64,000 nt of DNA, from NCBI RefSeq assembly GCF_004345645.1, contig NZ_SLWS01000020.1:91041-155040 (forward strand), given 5' to 3'. A program made the translations under genes and the position numbers. The stretch comes from Actinocrispum wychmicini (lineage in GTDB: Bacteria > Actinomycetota > Actinomycetes > Mycobacteriales > Pseudonocardiaceae). Below, piece by piece: positions 54,600 to 62,543 of this stretch (its first letter is position 1; each line of letters starts with the position of its first letter). Below the pieces are notes generated by a model. It searched no databases. It saw nothing but the letters and a program-made list of their open reading frames with translations, and was not told where the DNA came from.

Positions 54600-55259
54600 A
54601 TGACCATCACCCCCAGGGCCCTCACCCGAGCGGCGGGCGTTGCCGCCGCCGTAGCAGGACTGCTGTTCCTCGGCGTCCAGGTCAACCACCCCCACATGGA
54701 CGTCACGTCCGTCACCACGACCGATTGGGTGGTCCGCAACACCCTCAAGATGCTCATGGCCGCCCTGGCCCTCACCGGCATCACCGGGATGTACCTGCAC
54801 CAGGTGACGAAGATGGGAGTGCTCGGCCTGCTCGGGTACGTGCTGTTCGGCGCCGGCTACATTGTCATGCTGGGCATCGAGTTCGTCGCCGCGTACGTTC
54901 TGCCAGCCCTCGCCGAGCGTGCACCTGGCTACGTCAACGACGTCCTCGCAGTGGCCTTCCACGGCACAGCGATCGGCGACATCGGCCTGATGGGGACCGC
55001 CGTCCTGGTCTCCGGCATCGGCTACCTGGCCGGCGGCTTCATCTTCGGCATCGCACTGTTCCGCGCCAACATCCTCACCCGGTGGGCCGCCGCCCTCCTC
55101 ACCGTCGGCACCCTGGCGACCATCGCGATCCCCCTGCTGCCGCAGATCAACGAAAGACTGTTCGCCATCCCCACCGGCGTCGCCCTGATCGGCCTCGGCT
55201 ACTCCTTATGGCGCCAGCAACGCACCCCTGTCGCTCGGCCCGCGACCAGCGTGGCCTGA
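54600..55259 (+). CDS. Six-helix membrane protein
   Basis: 219 residues; the ATG at 54600 follows AAAGGAA. About six hydrophobic helices: AAGVAAAVAGLLFLGVQV, LMAALALTGITGMYLHQV, LGLLGYVLFGAGYIVMLGIE, LMGTAVLVSGIGYLAGGFIF, AALLTVGTLATIAIPLL and PTGVALIGLGYSLW. Resembles DUF4386-type proteins found beside LAL regulators. No transport motif was seen. Its stop overlaps the next start (TGATG). Confidence 0.8.
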   Translation: MTITPRALTRAAGVAAAVAGLLFLGVQVNHPHMDVTSVTTTDWVVRNTLKMLMAALALTGITGMYLHQVTKMGVLGLLGYVLFGAGYIVMLGIEFVAAYVLPALAERAPGYVNDVLAVAFHGTAIGDIGLMGTAVLVSGIGYLAGGFIFGIALFRANILTRWAAALLTVGTLATIAIPLLPQINERLFAIPTGVALIGLGYSLWRQQRTPVARPATSVA

Positions 55260-55528
55260 TGACCCCGGCACCCAGACGACAGGCACCCACTCACTACACA
55301 CTTCGGGTCGACGGGCACCTCGACCACCACTGGTCTACCCGATTCAGCGACCTCACCCTGACCCACGAACCCGACGGCACGACCAGCATCAGCGGTCACG
55401 TCTCCGACCAGTCGGAACTGCACGGGCTACTTACCAAGGTCCGCGACCTCGGCGTCACCCTGATATCCGTGGCAGCCATCGACCCCTCGGACAGCAACCA
55501 GGAAAGTCTTCAAAGACCACCGCACTGA
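55259..55528 (+). CDS. Small conserved protein coupled to membrane protein
   Basis: 89 residues; the ATG at 55259 overlaps the preceding stop by one base (TGATG), implying translational coupling. The sequence opens MTPAPRRQAPTHYTLRVDGH and continues LDHHWSTRFSDLTLTHEPDG, TTSISGHVSDQSELHGLLTK and VRDLGVTLISVAAI. It looks like a single alpha/beta domain (ferredoxin-like or STAS-like). Proteins of this kind follow LAL regulator/membrane protein pairs in other actinomycetes. Function unknown. Confidence 0.75.
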   Translation: MTPAPRRQAPTHYTLRVDGHLDHHWSTRFSDLTLTHEPDGTTSISGHVSDQSELHGLLTKVRDLGVTLISVAAIDPSDSNQESLQRPPH

Positions 55529-55591
55529 CAGTTCACTTCTGGCACCGCACGGGGGTACCGGTGTCAAAGGTGCCTGCGGGAGGGTGCGCTG

Positions 55592-58537
55592 GTGACGAAA
55601 GTTCTGTCGGTTGGCACTCCGGAGCACCCGGTTCTGGATGTGGTGTTCATCCACGGTTTGGACGGCGACGCACGTAAGACGTGGTCACGCAAGGAGAAGG
55701 AATCGTTCTGGCCGAAGTGGCTGGCCGAGGAGTTCGTGGATGTCGCGGTCTGGACGGTTGACTACGATGCCTGGTCAAGTGGGTGGCGCGGCCAGTCGAT
55801 GCCGCTGCAGGACCGAGCGGGCAACCTCATGATGCAACTTCGGAACCATGGGATTGGCGAACGGCCGCTCTGCTTCGTCACCCACAGCATGGGTGGATTG
55901 CTGGCCAAGGAGATCCTTCTCCAAGCCGCCGAAGCTCGCACCGAGTTCGCCGTGTTCGCAGCGCAGACCAAGGGGGTCGTCTTCTTCGCCACTCCGCACA
56001 CTGGCGCGGACCTCACCAAAGCTGTCCAGACGTTGGGCGTTGTCTACCGGGCGACTCCAGCTGTCAGCGATCTGGAACGCGACCAACCGTACTTGCGAAA
56101 TCTCAGTGACCGCTACCGGAACTGGGTCGACAAGGTCGAAGTCCAGAACTTGGTCTTCTTCGAAGCCCATCGCACCATGGGCACCCGAGTCGTCGACCCG
56201 ACCTCGGCGAATCCCGGCCTGGCCGGGACTCTGGTCGTGGCGGTGGATGCGAACCACCGTGACATCTGCAAACCTGCGGACCGCGACTCTGTCGTCTACC
56301 GTGCGGTCAAACGGTTCGTCAACGATCTGCGTTCCCCTGAGCAACATGCCCATGCGTGGGCACAGCTCGTCGGGCGGCAGTCGTTGTGGATCCGAAGCGG
56401 AACGGAGGAGGACGACCCACTGCGGCGTGAGTGTGTCGCCGCAGCTGATCATCTCGCGCTACGCCGACACGAAGCCGAAGAGGCGCTGCCTGGTGATCCG
56501 TGGCTGGAAGCTGACCTTGCCGAGCGGATCGCCGACGAGGTCGAGCGACTGTTCGATTTCCTGGGGGAATCAGCACCGGAGCTCACCGCGGCCGAGGGGG
56601 CTGTGCTGTCACTGGCGCCCCTGGTTTACCAGGTCCACTGGGTTCGACGCGCGTCGTCGCTCAGTCGGATCAAGCCGACCACGCTCGAACAGACTGGCTC
56701 TTCGGACCCGGACCGCGACGCCTACGAGCGTTTTCTCCATCTTCCCCGGTGGGGTCGTCTGGTTAGTCGGGCTCGGGTCGTTGAGTCAGAAGCGATCGCG
56801 TGGTGGCTCTTCCATCGGTGGGAGGCCGGCGCCCCCCGGGTGGGAACCGGAGATCTGCTGGACGGGTTGCTCGCCGAGGTGCCAATCGCCACGGATCTGG
56901 CCAATATCCTGGGCCAGGTCGTCGCAGCGATGCGGCTAGGTGTCGACGAACTGAAACATGTCGACAAGCCGGTCAGGTGGGTGTCAGGTATCCCGGTGCG
57001 GGAGCAACTACTCAGCCTGATACTGCTGCTGGCGCGGGCATGGGCCATCGAGTTGCTTACCCTGTCTCCCACGGTGGTTGAGCATCTTGGCATCGGTGAG
57101 CCAGTGGAGCTCGATCACTTGCGCAAAGCCGTGCGGGGACGGCACTGGAATCCGGCGCAGCGCGACACCGTGACATTGCAGGCAGCTTGTCGACATGAAG
57201 CCGAGTACGAGGCGTTACGAGAACATGCCGCCTGGGTGGATGCCCTCCTGCACGCGGTGAGGCGGTTCGCCGAGTACTCCAGCCCGCTGGGCTCGTTGCG
57301 CGCCCTGCCAACCCGCGCGTCCGCGGACGACGTCAAGCCGGAGCGGGAGAGCGGCAAGCCGGCTTTCGAGGTACCAATCACCCGTTTCCGCATGGACGAG
57401 AGCCGGATCCAGGAACTGCTGATGGGGAAACGGCTCTACGGTGATCCGGCGCTGGCGATCCGTGAGCTGTACCAGAACGCGCTTGATGCCTGCCGCTACC
57501 GGAAAGCGTGTCACGACTATCAGGCCAAGGTCCAGGACGGTCTCAACGCGGAGTGGCAGGGCCAAATCACGTTCACACAGGGCGTGGACTCGTTGGGCCG
57601 CGCGTACCTGCAATGCACCGACGACGGCGTCGGGATGAACAAGGAGGAGCTTCGGAGCGTGTTCGCGATCGCGGGTACCCGGTTGGTCGAGCGCGCCGAG
57701 TTCCAACGCCAGTGGGCGAAATGGCAAACGCACGGGGTGCGCTTCGCCCCGAACAGTCAGTTCGGCATCGGGGTGCTGAGTTACTTCATGATCGCCGACA
57801 AGATCGTCGTGACAACTCGGCGAATGGACACCACCAGCGATCAACCGAGCCCAGCGCTCGAGGTGACCATCGCCGGCCCAGGCCACCTCTTCCGGATCAG
57901 GAAGGCGGTCGACCAGAGCGTCAAGATCGGTACCACGGTCCGGCTGTACCTGCGTGATCCCGGTCCGAGGGCAGCTCCGCCGTCGTGTGTCGACCTCCTG
58001 CGGAAGGTGCTTGGCGTCGCGGAACATCGGACGGTCGCCGACCACGAGGGCCGCCGCGAGACGTGGTCCACGGAACTGGTCCCTCGGGAGCGTCCGGCGT
58101 GGGACCAGGACGGCATCAACGCCCATGGTGTGCTGGTGCAGTGCGAGGCGGTGCCGGGCGGTGGGCAGGTGATCTGGTGTGAACACGGCGGCGCCTTGTT
58201 GGTGGACGGCCTGTACCTGCGTCCCGATGTTCGGCGTGGAGTCCTCGCGGATCCCGGCGATGCCCTGGAACCCTTTGGTGTGGTGATCAACCTGGTCGAC
58301 GACTGGCGCCCCGAACTGTCGGTCAACCGCGCACTGGCGCTTGGAGACGTGTCCGACCACGTCAGGACATTGCTGACGCGGTCGGTAGACACGCTGTTCG
58401 AAAAGATGCCGTCCATCTTCACACGTACAGCTCTGACCAGCCGCTATGGGGTTTGTGATCTTGTTAGGCCGTCCTCAGGCCGTCCCGGGTTCGTCGGTCG
58501 CGGCGGTCGGTCGGCGTGGCTGGAACACCTTGTTTGA
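55592..58537 (+). CDS. Alpha/beta-hydrolase fused to HSP90-like (GHKL) ATPase, 3' end probably cut
   Basis: 981 residues from the GTG at 55592 (GGGAGGG upstream). Residues 1-250 are an alpha/beta-hydrolase: VLDVVFIHGLDGDARKTW (oxyanion region), nucleophile S99 in CFVTHSMGGLLAKEILL, and FFATPHTGADL. Such DUF676-like/SERAC1-like domains occur in NLR-type proteins. Residues about 250-590 are helical. Residues about 600-840 are an HSP90-type ATPase with N-box N629 (AIRELYQNALDACRYRKA), G1 box DDGVGM (677-682) and GxG of the lid in SQFGIGVLSYFMIADK (724-727). The C-terminal part reaches SVNRALALGDVSDHVRTLLT. The last 20 or so codons overlap the integrase gene antisense and probably belong to the inserted element. 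A role in phage defence or stress signalling is a hypothesis. Confidence 0.8.
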   Translation: MTKVLSVGTPEHPVLDVVFIHGLDGDARKTWSRKEKESFWPKWLAEEFVDVAVWTVDYDAWSSGWRGQSMPLQDRAGNLMMQLRNHGIGERPLCFVTHSMGGLLAKEILLQAAEARTEFAVFAAQTKGVVFFATPHTGADLTKAVQTLGVVYRATPAVSDLERDQPYLRNLSDRYRNWVDKVEVQNLVFFEAHRTMGTRVVDPTSANPGLAGTLVVAVDANHRDICKPADRDSVVYRAVKRFVNDLRSPEQHAHAWAQLVGRQSLWIRSGTEEDDPLRRECVAAADHLALRRHEAEEALPGDPWLEADLAERIADEVERLFDFLGESAPELTAAEGAVLSLAPLVYQVHWVRRASSLSRIKPTTLEQTGSSDPDRDAYERFLHLPRWGRLVSRARVVESEAIAWWLFHRWEAGAPRVGTGDLLDGLLAEVPIATDLANILGQVVAAMRLGVDELKHVDKPVRWVSGIPVREQLLSLILLLARAWAIELLTLSPTVVEHLGIGEPVELDHLRKAVRGRHWNPAQRDTVTLQAACRHEAEYEALREHAAWVDALLHAVRRFAEYSSPLGSLRALPTRASADDVKPERESGKPAFEVPITRFRMDESRIQELLMGKRLYGDPALAIRELYQNALDACRYRKACHDYQAKVQDGLNAEWQGQITFTQGVDSLGRAYLQCTDDGVGMNKEELRSVFAIAGTRLVERAEFQRQWAKWQTHGVRFAPNSQFGIGVLSYFMIADKIVVTTRRMDTTSDQPSPALEVTIAGPGHLFRIRKAVDQSVKIGTTVRLYLRDPGPRAAPPSCVDLLRKVLGVAEHRTVADHEGRRETWSTELVPRERPAWDQDGINAHGVLVQCEAVPGGGQVIWCEHGGALLVDGLYLRPDVRRGVLADPGDALEPFGVVINLVDDWRPELSVNRALALGDVSDHVRTLLTRSVDTLFEKMPSIFTRTALTSRYGVCDLVRPSSGRPGFVGRGGRSAWLEHLV

Positions 58538-59776
58538 GGCCAGCCGTGCCCGCTTGTGACTGGAGGGCATTAGGTGGGTGTAGATCCTGAGTGTGTAGCC
58601 GGGGTCATGGTGGCCCAGGTAGTCCGACACTTCCTTGATCGAGCTGCCCTGCGCGAGCCAGTTGGAGGCGCAGAAGTGCCGTAGAGCATGCATGCCGTCG
58701 CGGCGGTTGGTGTACTCCAGGCCCGCCGCCTTGAAGGCGGGTTTCCACACCTCGTCGAGGAAGTGGCCGCCCCGCCACAGGTTGTTGGTCAGCGGACCCC
58801 GGAACTGTCCGATACCGTCATTGGTCTTGTCGATCAGCAACCGGGCGGTGATCGGTTTCCCGGTTGGTTCCAGCCACGGCAGCGTAACCCGAACCGGCTC
58901 ATAGCCGTCCATGTAGTCGATGAGGGCATCGAGGACGCCCTCACCGAGCGGGACCACTCGTGTCTTTCCCCCCTTCGGTGGCGCAAAGACCGGGCGCGAG
59001 TCGATCCACCTGATCTGTCGGTTGACATGCAGTTCCAGCGCGTCACGATCGATGTCGTCGGGACTTAGCCCGAATACTTCCATTTGCCGCAGTGCCGCAC
59101 CGGCCCCCAGCGGCACCACCACCTGATACCGGTGCGGGAGCGCCAGGTGAAGCTTCTTGATCTTGACTTCCGACCAGGGCACGATCTTCCTCACTTCGGG
59201 CTTAGGTCGCTTGATGCTCTTGTTGCGCAACGGGTTTGACCGGATCAGCTTATCTTCAACCGCAGCGCTCAAGATCGCTGACAACAGGTCGAAGATGTGC
59301 GCTCGGTACGCTTCAGTGATCTTGTTGCCCTTCATCCAGGCCAGCCAGTTACGGGCCACCGCGACAGTGATGGACTCCAACGAGCCTTCTTTGAAGAACG
59401 GGTAGATCTGGGCATTCAGCCGCCGCTTGTTGGTCTGGACCGTGTGGGCGTCCTGCGACTGCCCCTTGAGCCATCCAGCGACGTACGACCGCAGGGTGAT
59501 CTTTCCCGCGTCCGGGTCGACATACACGCCCGAAAGGACGTCAGTCTGCACCGTGGCAAGGAAATTCTTCGCTCGGGTCAGCTTCCCGTCCGCGAACGAT
59601 TCGGATAGCTCCTTGCCGGGGTTGTTGGGATCGGGCCAACGGACCTTGTATCGGAGGCCCTTCCCGTGCAAATCGGTCTTTTCCCGGACGGGTTTACCCT
59701 TCGCGTTCAGGATCACGTTGTCGTTCTCGTCGCGTTTGTCGCGCCACCACCGGTCTTGGATGTGTCCAGCAGCCAT
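58475..59776 (-). CDS. int: Tyrosine-type site-specific integrase of an AICE
   Basis: 433 residues, ATG at 59776 with GAGGGG upstream. N-terminal arm-type binding region (AAGHIQDRWWRDKRDENDN), core-binding domain (VAGWLKGQSQDAHTVQTNKR), and the catalytic domain. Catalytic boxes: first Arg in GAGAALRQMEVFGLSPDD, HALRHFCASNWLAQG near residue 360, LGHHDPGYTLRIYTHLM near 400 with the nucleophilic Tyr. All residues are present, so it should be active. It forms the left end of the element with xis and rep directly upstream, the order int-xis-repSA known from pSAM2. No tRNA gene abuts its 3' end. Confidence 0.92.
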   Translation of the reverse strand: MAAGHIQDRWWRDKRDENDNVILNAKGKPVREKTDLHGKGLRYKVRWPDPNNPGKELSESFADGKLTRAKNFLATVQTDVLSGVYVDPDAGKITLRSYVAGWLKGQSQDAHTVQTNKRRLNAQIYPFFKEGSLESITVAVARNWLAWMKGNKITEAYRAHIFDLLSAILSAAVEDKLIRSNPLRNKSIKRPKPEVRKIVPWSEVKIKKLHLALPHRYQVVVPLGAGAALRQMEVFGLSPDDIDRDALELHVNRQIRWIDSRPVFAPPKGGKTRVVPLGEGVLDALIDYMDGYEPVRVTLPWLEPTGKPITARLLIDKTNDGIGQFRGPLTNNLWRGGHFLDEVWKPAFKAAGLEYTNRRDGMHALRHFCASNWLAQGSSIKEVSDYLGHHDPGYTLRIYTHLMPSSHKRARLASNKVFQPRRPTAATDEPGTA

Positions 59777-59815
59777 GTTGTTGTCCCCTCTCCGTCCAGT
59801 TGCCGAAAGAATCAG

Positions 59816-60022
59816 CTAGGCCGCGCTATCCCTGTCGATCTCTTCCAGCCATGTGATTACGTCGGCCGGGTCGTAGCGGACGTGTTTGCCCATCCGCTTG
59901 TACGTCGGGCCAGTGCCCTTGTGCCGCCAGTCCCGAAGGGTCGCTTCGGAGATCTGGAGGAACGCCGCCAACTCCGCAGGCGTCCATAACGGACTGGCTG
60001 TTGCTTCCCGATATGTGGTCAT
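59816..60022 (-). CDS. xis: Excisionase-type helix-turn-helix protein
   Basis: 68 residues, MTTYREATASPLWTPAELAA. A winged-helix MerR/Xis-like domain: WTPAELAAFLQISEATLRDW, then RHKGTGPTYKRMGKHVRYDP, ending VITWLEEIDRD. It is the usual partner of AICE integrases and directs recombination toward excision. It lies 39 bp before int and 27 bp after the replication gene, on the same strand, and is presumably in the same transcript. Confidence 0.88.
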   Translation of the reverse strand: MTTYREATASPLWTPAELAAFLQISEATLRDWRHKGTGPTYKRMGKHVRYDPADVITWLEEIDRDSAA

Positions 60023-60049
60023 GTTCTCCGCCCCTCCCCCGAGGTCCCG

Positions 60050-61744
60050 CTACGCCGCATCCACGGCGCCGGCCGTGTCCGTGGTTGCCGAAACATCCCC
60101 ACCGGGTGGCCCGGCCGCCGCCAACAGCGCCCAGTCGTATTCCGCCCGCCAGGTGATGCGTTGCGCGATGGCGTGCATGAGCAGGTGGTCTCTGGGTGGG
60201 GCGTGTTGGTCGGATGGGTCGACCGTGCGCCAGATCAACCGGGACGTGTCGGTGGCCGGCTTGACGATCCCGACGGTCGCGAGCATCTGAGCGACGAACG
60301 CTTTGCGGTCGGCCCGATGGTCGGTCAGGGTCTTGCCGGACCACTTGCGAGAGACCAGCACCCGCCGACCCGGTAGCCCCAGCGTGGAACGCCGATGTGC
60401 CCTGCCTTTGCACCGGCCCGCAACGGTCTTGGCGTTGGCGCCCTTCGGGTTGACGCCGTAGAGCAGCCACACCGCACACGACGCCGAGCACGGGGTGACC
60501 GACAGTTCCGCGTGCAACCGGTCATGATGGGCCGCCTGCCGGTCACTGCCAGCTTCGATCACCTCACCCGTCGACTTGGTTAGGTATTTGGTGAGATACC
60601 CGATGTGCCGCCCCGCCTCCTCGGTGTCGCCGAGGATGCCCTTCGAGTGCACCTGGACCCCGAATCGCGCGACATGCGCCGGCTCGTCCACTGCCGTGAC
60701 CGCGTCCTCCCACGACGTCAACGGCGCCCGGGTGACCGGGTCCACAAACGACCGAACCCGACTGTCCCATTCAGGCAGAGGTTCACCGTCCTGGTAGACC
60801 CGTTCGTCATGGGTCGGCCACCACACCTGGTGATAGGTCGCTGCCGTGACCAGCCGCAGCACCTCATGCGAGATCGAACCCCGAACCGCCGCGTGCAGAT
60901 GCGGGGCCGCCCGCCGTTGTGGCTCGACCGTGCCGAAGTACTGGACATCCCAGCCGACCACCCGGCGCAGGTTCTGCCACCACCGGTCCACCAACGAGGC
61001 AAAGTGCACCGCATCCCGCGCCGCCCGCCGATAGTCATACGTGTCCGCGTGGACCGGCGTACCGTCCTCCAGCACCCGCCCATAGCTATCCAGGGTGAGC
61101 GTGACGAACATCGACGGCCGATACTTACCGGCGTACTCCCGCCCGACGGTGGTCTTCGCGACCTTCCTACGTGGCAGGTCGGGGGCGTCCTGGCGCCGCT
61201 TGGTGGACCGCTTCACCGCTCGCTTGCCTGGGGTGTCCGGGGACGGCAGCCGACCGCGCATCCCGAGTTGCCGAAGTTCCTGGTCGGTCTGGGTGATCTG
61301 CTCCCGCAGGTCTTCCGCTTCCTCCAGATCCCCTACGGCCACGGTGTGTTGGTAGGCGGTGAACAGGTCCGCCCGCAGCGTCAACAACGCCGCGTGATCC
61401 GCACCGGGAGGTTCCGGGGTCAGGTCTGGTTCATCGGTCTGGTGCCATCCTTCCCGGCATTGGGTGACCCGCAACGCTTTCGCCTTCACCGCGCACGGCC
61501 GACACACCGACTCCACGGTGGACCCACACGGCACCGCGACATAGCGCAGTTCCCCCGTCTCCGGGTCGCCGGCCTCCATGGTGAACGGCCGGACACACAC
61601 CCCGTGCTGTTCGGCCGCCGCCTTGACCACGTCGGCCGCCAACGGCACCCGCATCCGTTCCGCCCGAGTCCGGCCCGTGACGTCGAGGGGGACACTGGCC
61701 ACACCACCCGCCGGCGGCTGCATGTGCGTGCTGGTCCCGGTCAT
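60050..61744 (-). CDS. repSA: RepSA-like replication initiator
   Basis: 564 residues. An N-terminal Cys pair region (VPCGSTVESVCRPCAVKAKA, then CREGWHQTDEPDLTPEPPG) could bind zinc. The core shows MFVTLTLDSYGRVLEDG, then the His-hydrophobic-His box in RRAAPHLHAAVRGS, typical of HUH rolling-circle initiators, then EEAGRHIGYLTKYLTKSTGE carrying the candidate nucleophilic Tyr. Zinc-like Cys/His also occur in SVTPCSASCAVWLLYGVNPK. This matches the pSAM2 RepSA family that replicates AICEs after excision. The start overlaps the preceding stop (ATGA). Confidence 0.88.
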   Translation of the reverse strand: MTGTSTHMQPPAGGVASVPLDVTGRTRAERMRVPLAADVVKAAAEQHGVCVRPFTMEAGDPETGELRYVAVPCGSTVESVCRPCAVKAKALRVTQCREGWHQTDEPDLTPEPPGADHAALLTLRADLFTAYQHTVAVGDLEEAEDLREQITQTDQELRQLGMRGRLPSPDTPGKRAVKRSTKRRQDAPDLPRRKVAKTTVGREYAGKYRPSMFVTLTLDSYGRVLEDGTPVHADTYDYRRAARDAVHFASLVDRWWQNLRRVVGWDVQYFGTVEPQRRAAPHLHAAVRGSISHEVLRLVTAATYHQVWWPTHDERVYQDGEPLPEWDSRVRSFVDPVTRAPLTSWEDAVTAVDEPAHVARFGVQVHSKGILGDTEEAGRHIGYLTKYLTKSTGEVIEAGSDRQAAHHDRLHAELSVTPCSASCAVWLLYGVNPKGANAKTVAGRCKGRAHRRSTLGLPGRRVLVSRKWSGKTLTDHRADRKAFVAQMLATVGIVKPATDTSRLIWRTVDPSDQHAPPRDHLLMHAIAQRITWRAEYDWALLAAAGPPGGDVSATTDTAGAVDAA

Positions 61745-62139
61745 GCGACCAGTCCTTCGGCCAGCAGCGCCCAGGTCCGCACCAGGACCCAGGACAGCTC
61801 AACACGTCGGCCAGCGGCCAGGCCGGGCACGCCTGGTCCGTCGAGCAGGCCACCGAACACTCGCACCGGGGTGTCGTCGGTGAGCCGACCCCACAGTTCC
61901 AGCACCACCAGGTCGTCATCCGGGCACGACGGCCGCCAGGCCGACGCGGTCACGTCGTCCAGAGTGTCCGCCCACACCAGCAACTCACCGGCCAACTCCG
62001 GCAGGCACGCCCCGGACAGCTGGATCGTTCCCGCGGAATAGTCCCCGCAGGCACCCACGGTGACCTGCACCGGCTCACCCAGCTCGAACCCCGCCAGGTG
62101 TTCGGACACCGACATCAGCACGCGACTGGTGGCGCTCAT
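61741..62139 (-). CDS. AICE small protein, paralogue 1
   Basis: 132 residues from the ATG at 62139, which overlaps the stop of the gene before it (TGATG). Sequence: SEHLAGFELGEPVQVTVGAC, LSGACLPELAGELLVWADTL, WRPSCPDDDLVVLELWGRLT, DDTPVRVFGGLLDG. The block WADTLxxxTAxxWRP...GxLTDxTxVxVxxG recurs in the next gene, so the two are tandem paralogues. No catalytic motif or membrane helix. The position between the translocase and replication genes suggests a role in transfer or its control; nothing more can be said. Confidence 0.7.
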   Translation of the reverse strand: MSATSRVLMSVSEHLAGFELGEPVQVTVGACGDYSAGTIQLSGACLPELAGELLVWADTLDDVTASAWRPSCPDDDLVVLELWGRLTDDTPVRVFGGLLDGPGVPGLAAGRRVELSWVLVRTWALLAEGLVA

Positions 62140-62543
62140 CACCGCACCCCTGCCCACTCGCGCAGCACACCCACGGGCAGCTGCCGACGCTCACCCGGCT
62201 CCATCCCGACCACGTTGGCCACGGTCGGGCTGTACTGCGTGCCGCTCCACACGCACACCCGGGTGCCGTCGGTCAGGTGGCCGATCACGTGCACATGCAC
62301 CTGGGCACTGTTGTGTGGCCGCCATAGCTGGACGGTCGCCGCCGACAGTGTGTCCGTCCAGGCCAGCAGCGAGGAAGCGACGCCCGGCAGCCCGTCATAC
62401 CCATCCACGTGGACACTCACGTGCCCGTCGCGGCGCAGCGCTTCGCGGCAGACCTCCACAATGAACGGTTGCGGCAGCTCGAACACCGCCAGGTGGTCAC
62501 GAATCGCGTCCAACAGCTCCACGATCGATGGTGTCGTGTTCAT
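62139..62543 (-). CDS. AICE small protein, paralogue 2
   Basis: 134 residues, ATG at 62543, overlapping the translocase stop (ATGA). Sequence: VELLDAIRDHLAVFELPQPF, LPGVASSLLAWTDTLSAATV, LWRPHNSAQVHVHVIGHLTD and VCVWSGTQYSPTVANVVGME. It shares the WTDTLxxATxxLWRP...GHLTDGTxVxVxxG pattern with its downstream neighbour, although identity is moderate. Alpha/beta composition. Function unknown. Tight coupling to both neighbours implies equal dosage. Confidence 0.7.
   Translation of the reverse strand: MNTTPSIVELLDAIRDHLAVFELPQPFIVEVCREALRRDGHVSVHVDGYDGLPGVASSLLAWTDTLSAATVQLWRPHNSAQVHVHVIGHLTDGTRVCVWSGTQYSPTVANVVGMEPGERRQLPVGVLREWAGVR

Noticed and set aside
58300..58475. tRNA gene as AICE attachment site
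   Set aside because: No cloverleaf or T-loop with matching stems could be found at the integrase 3' side.
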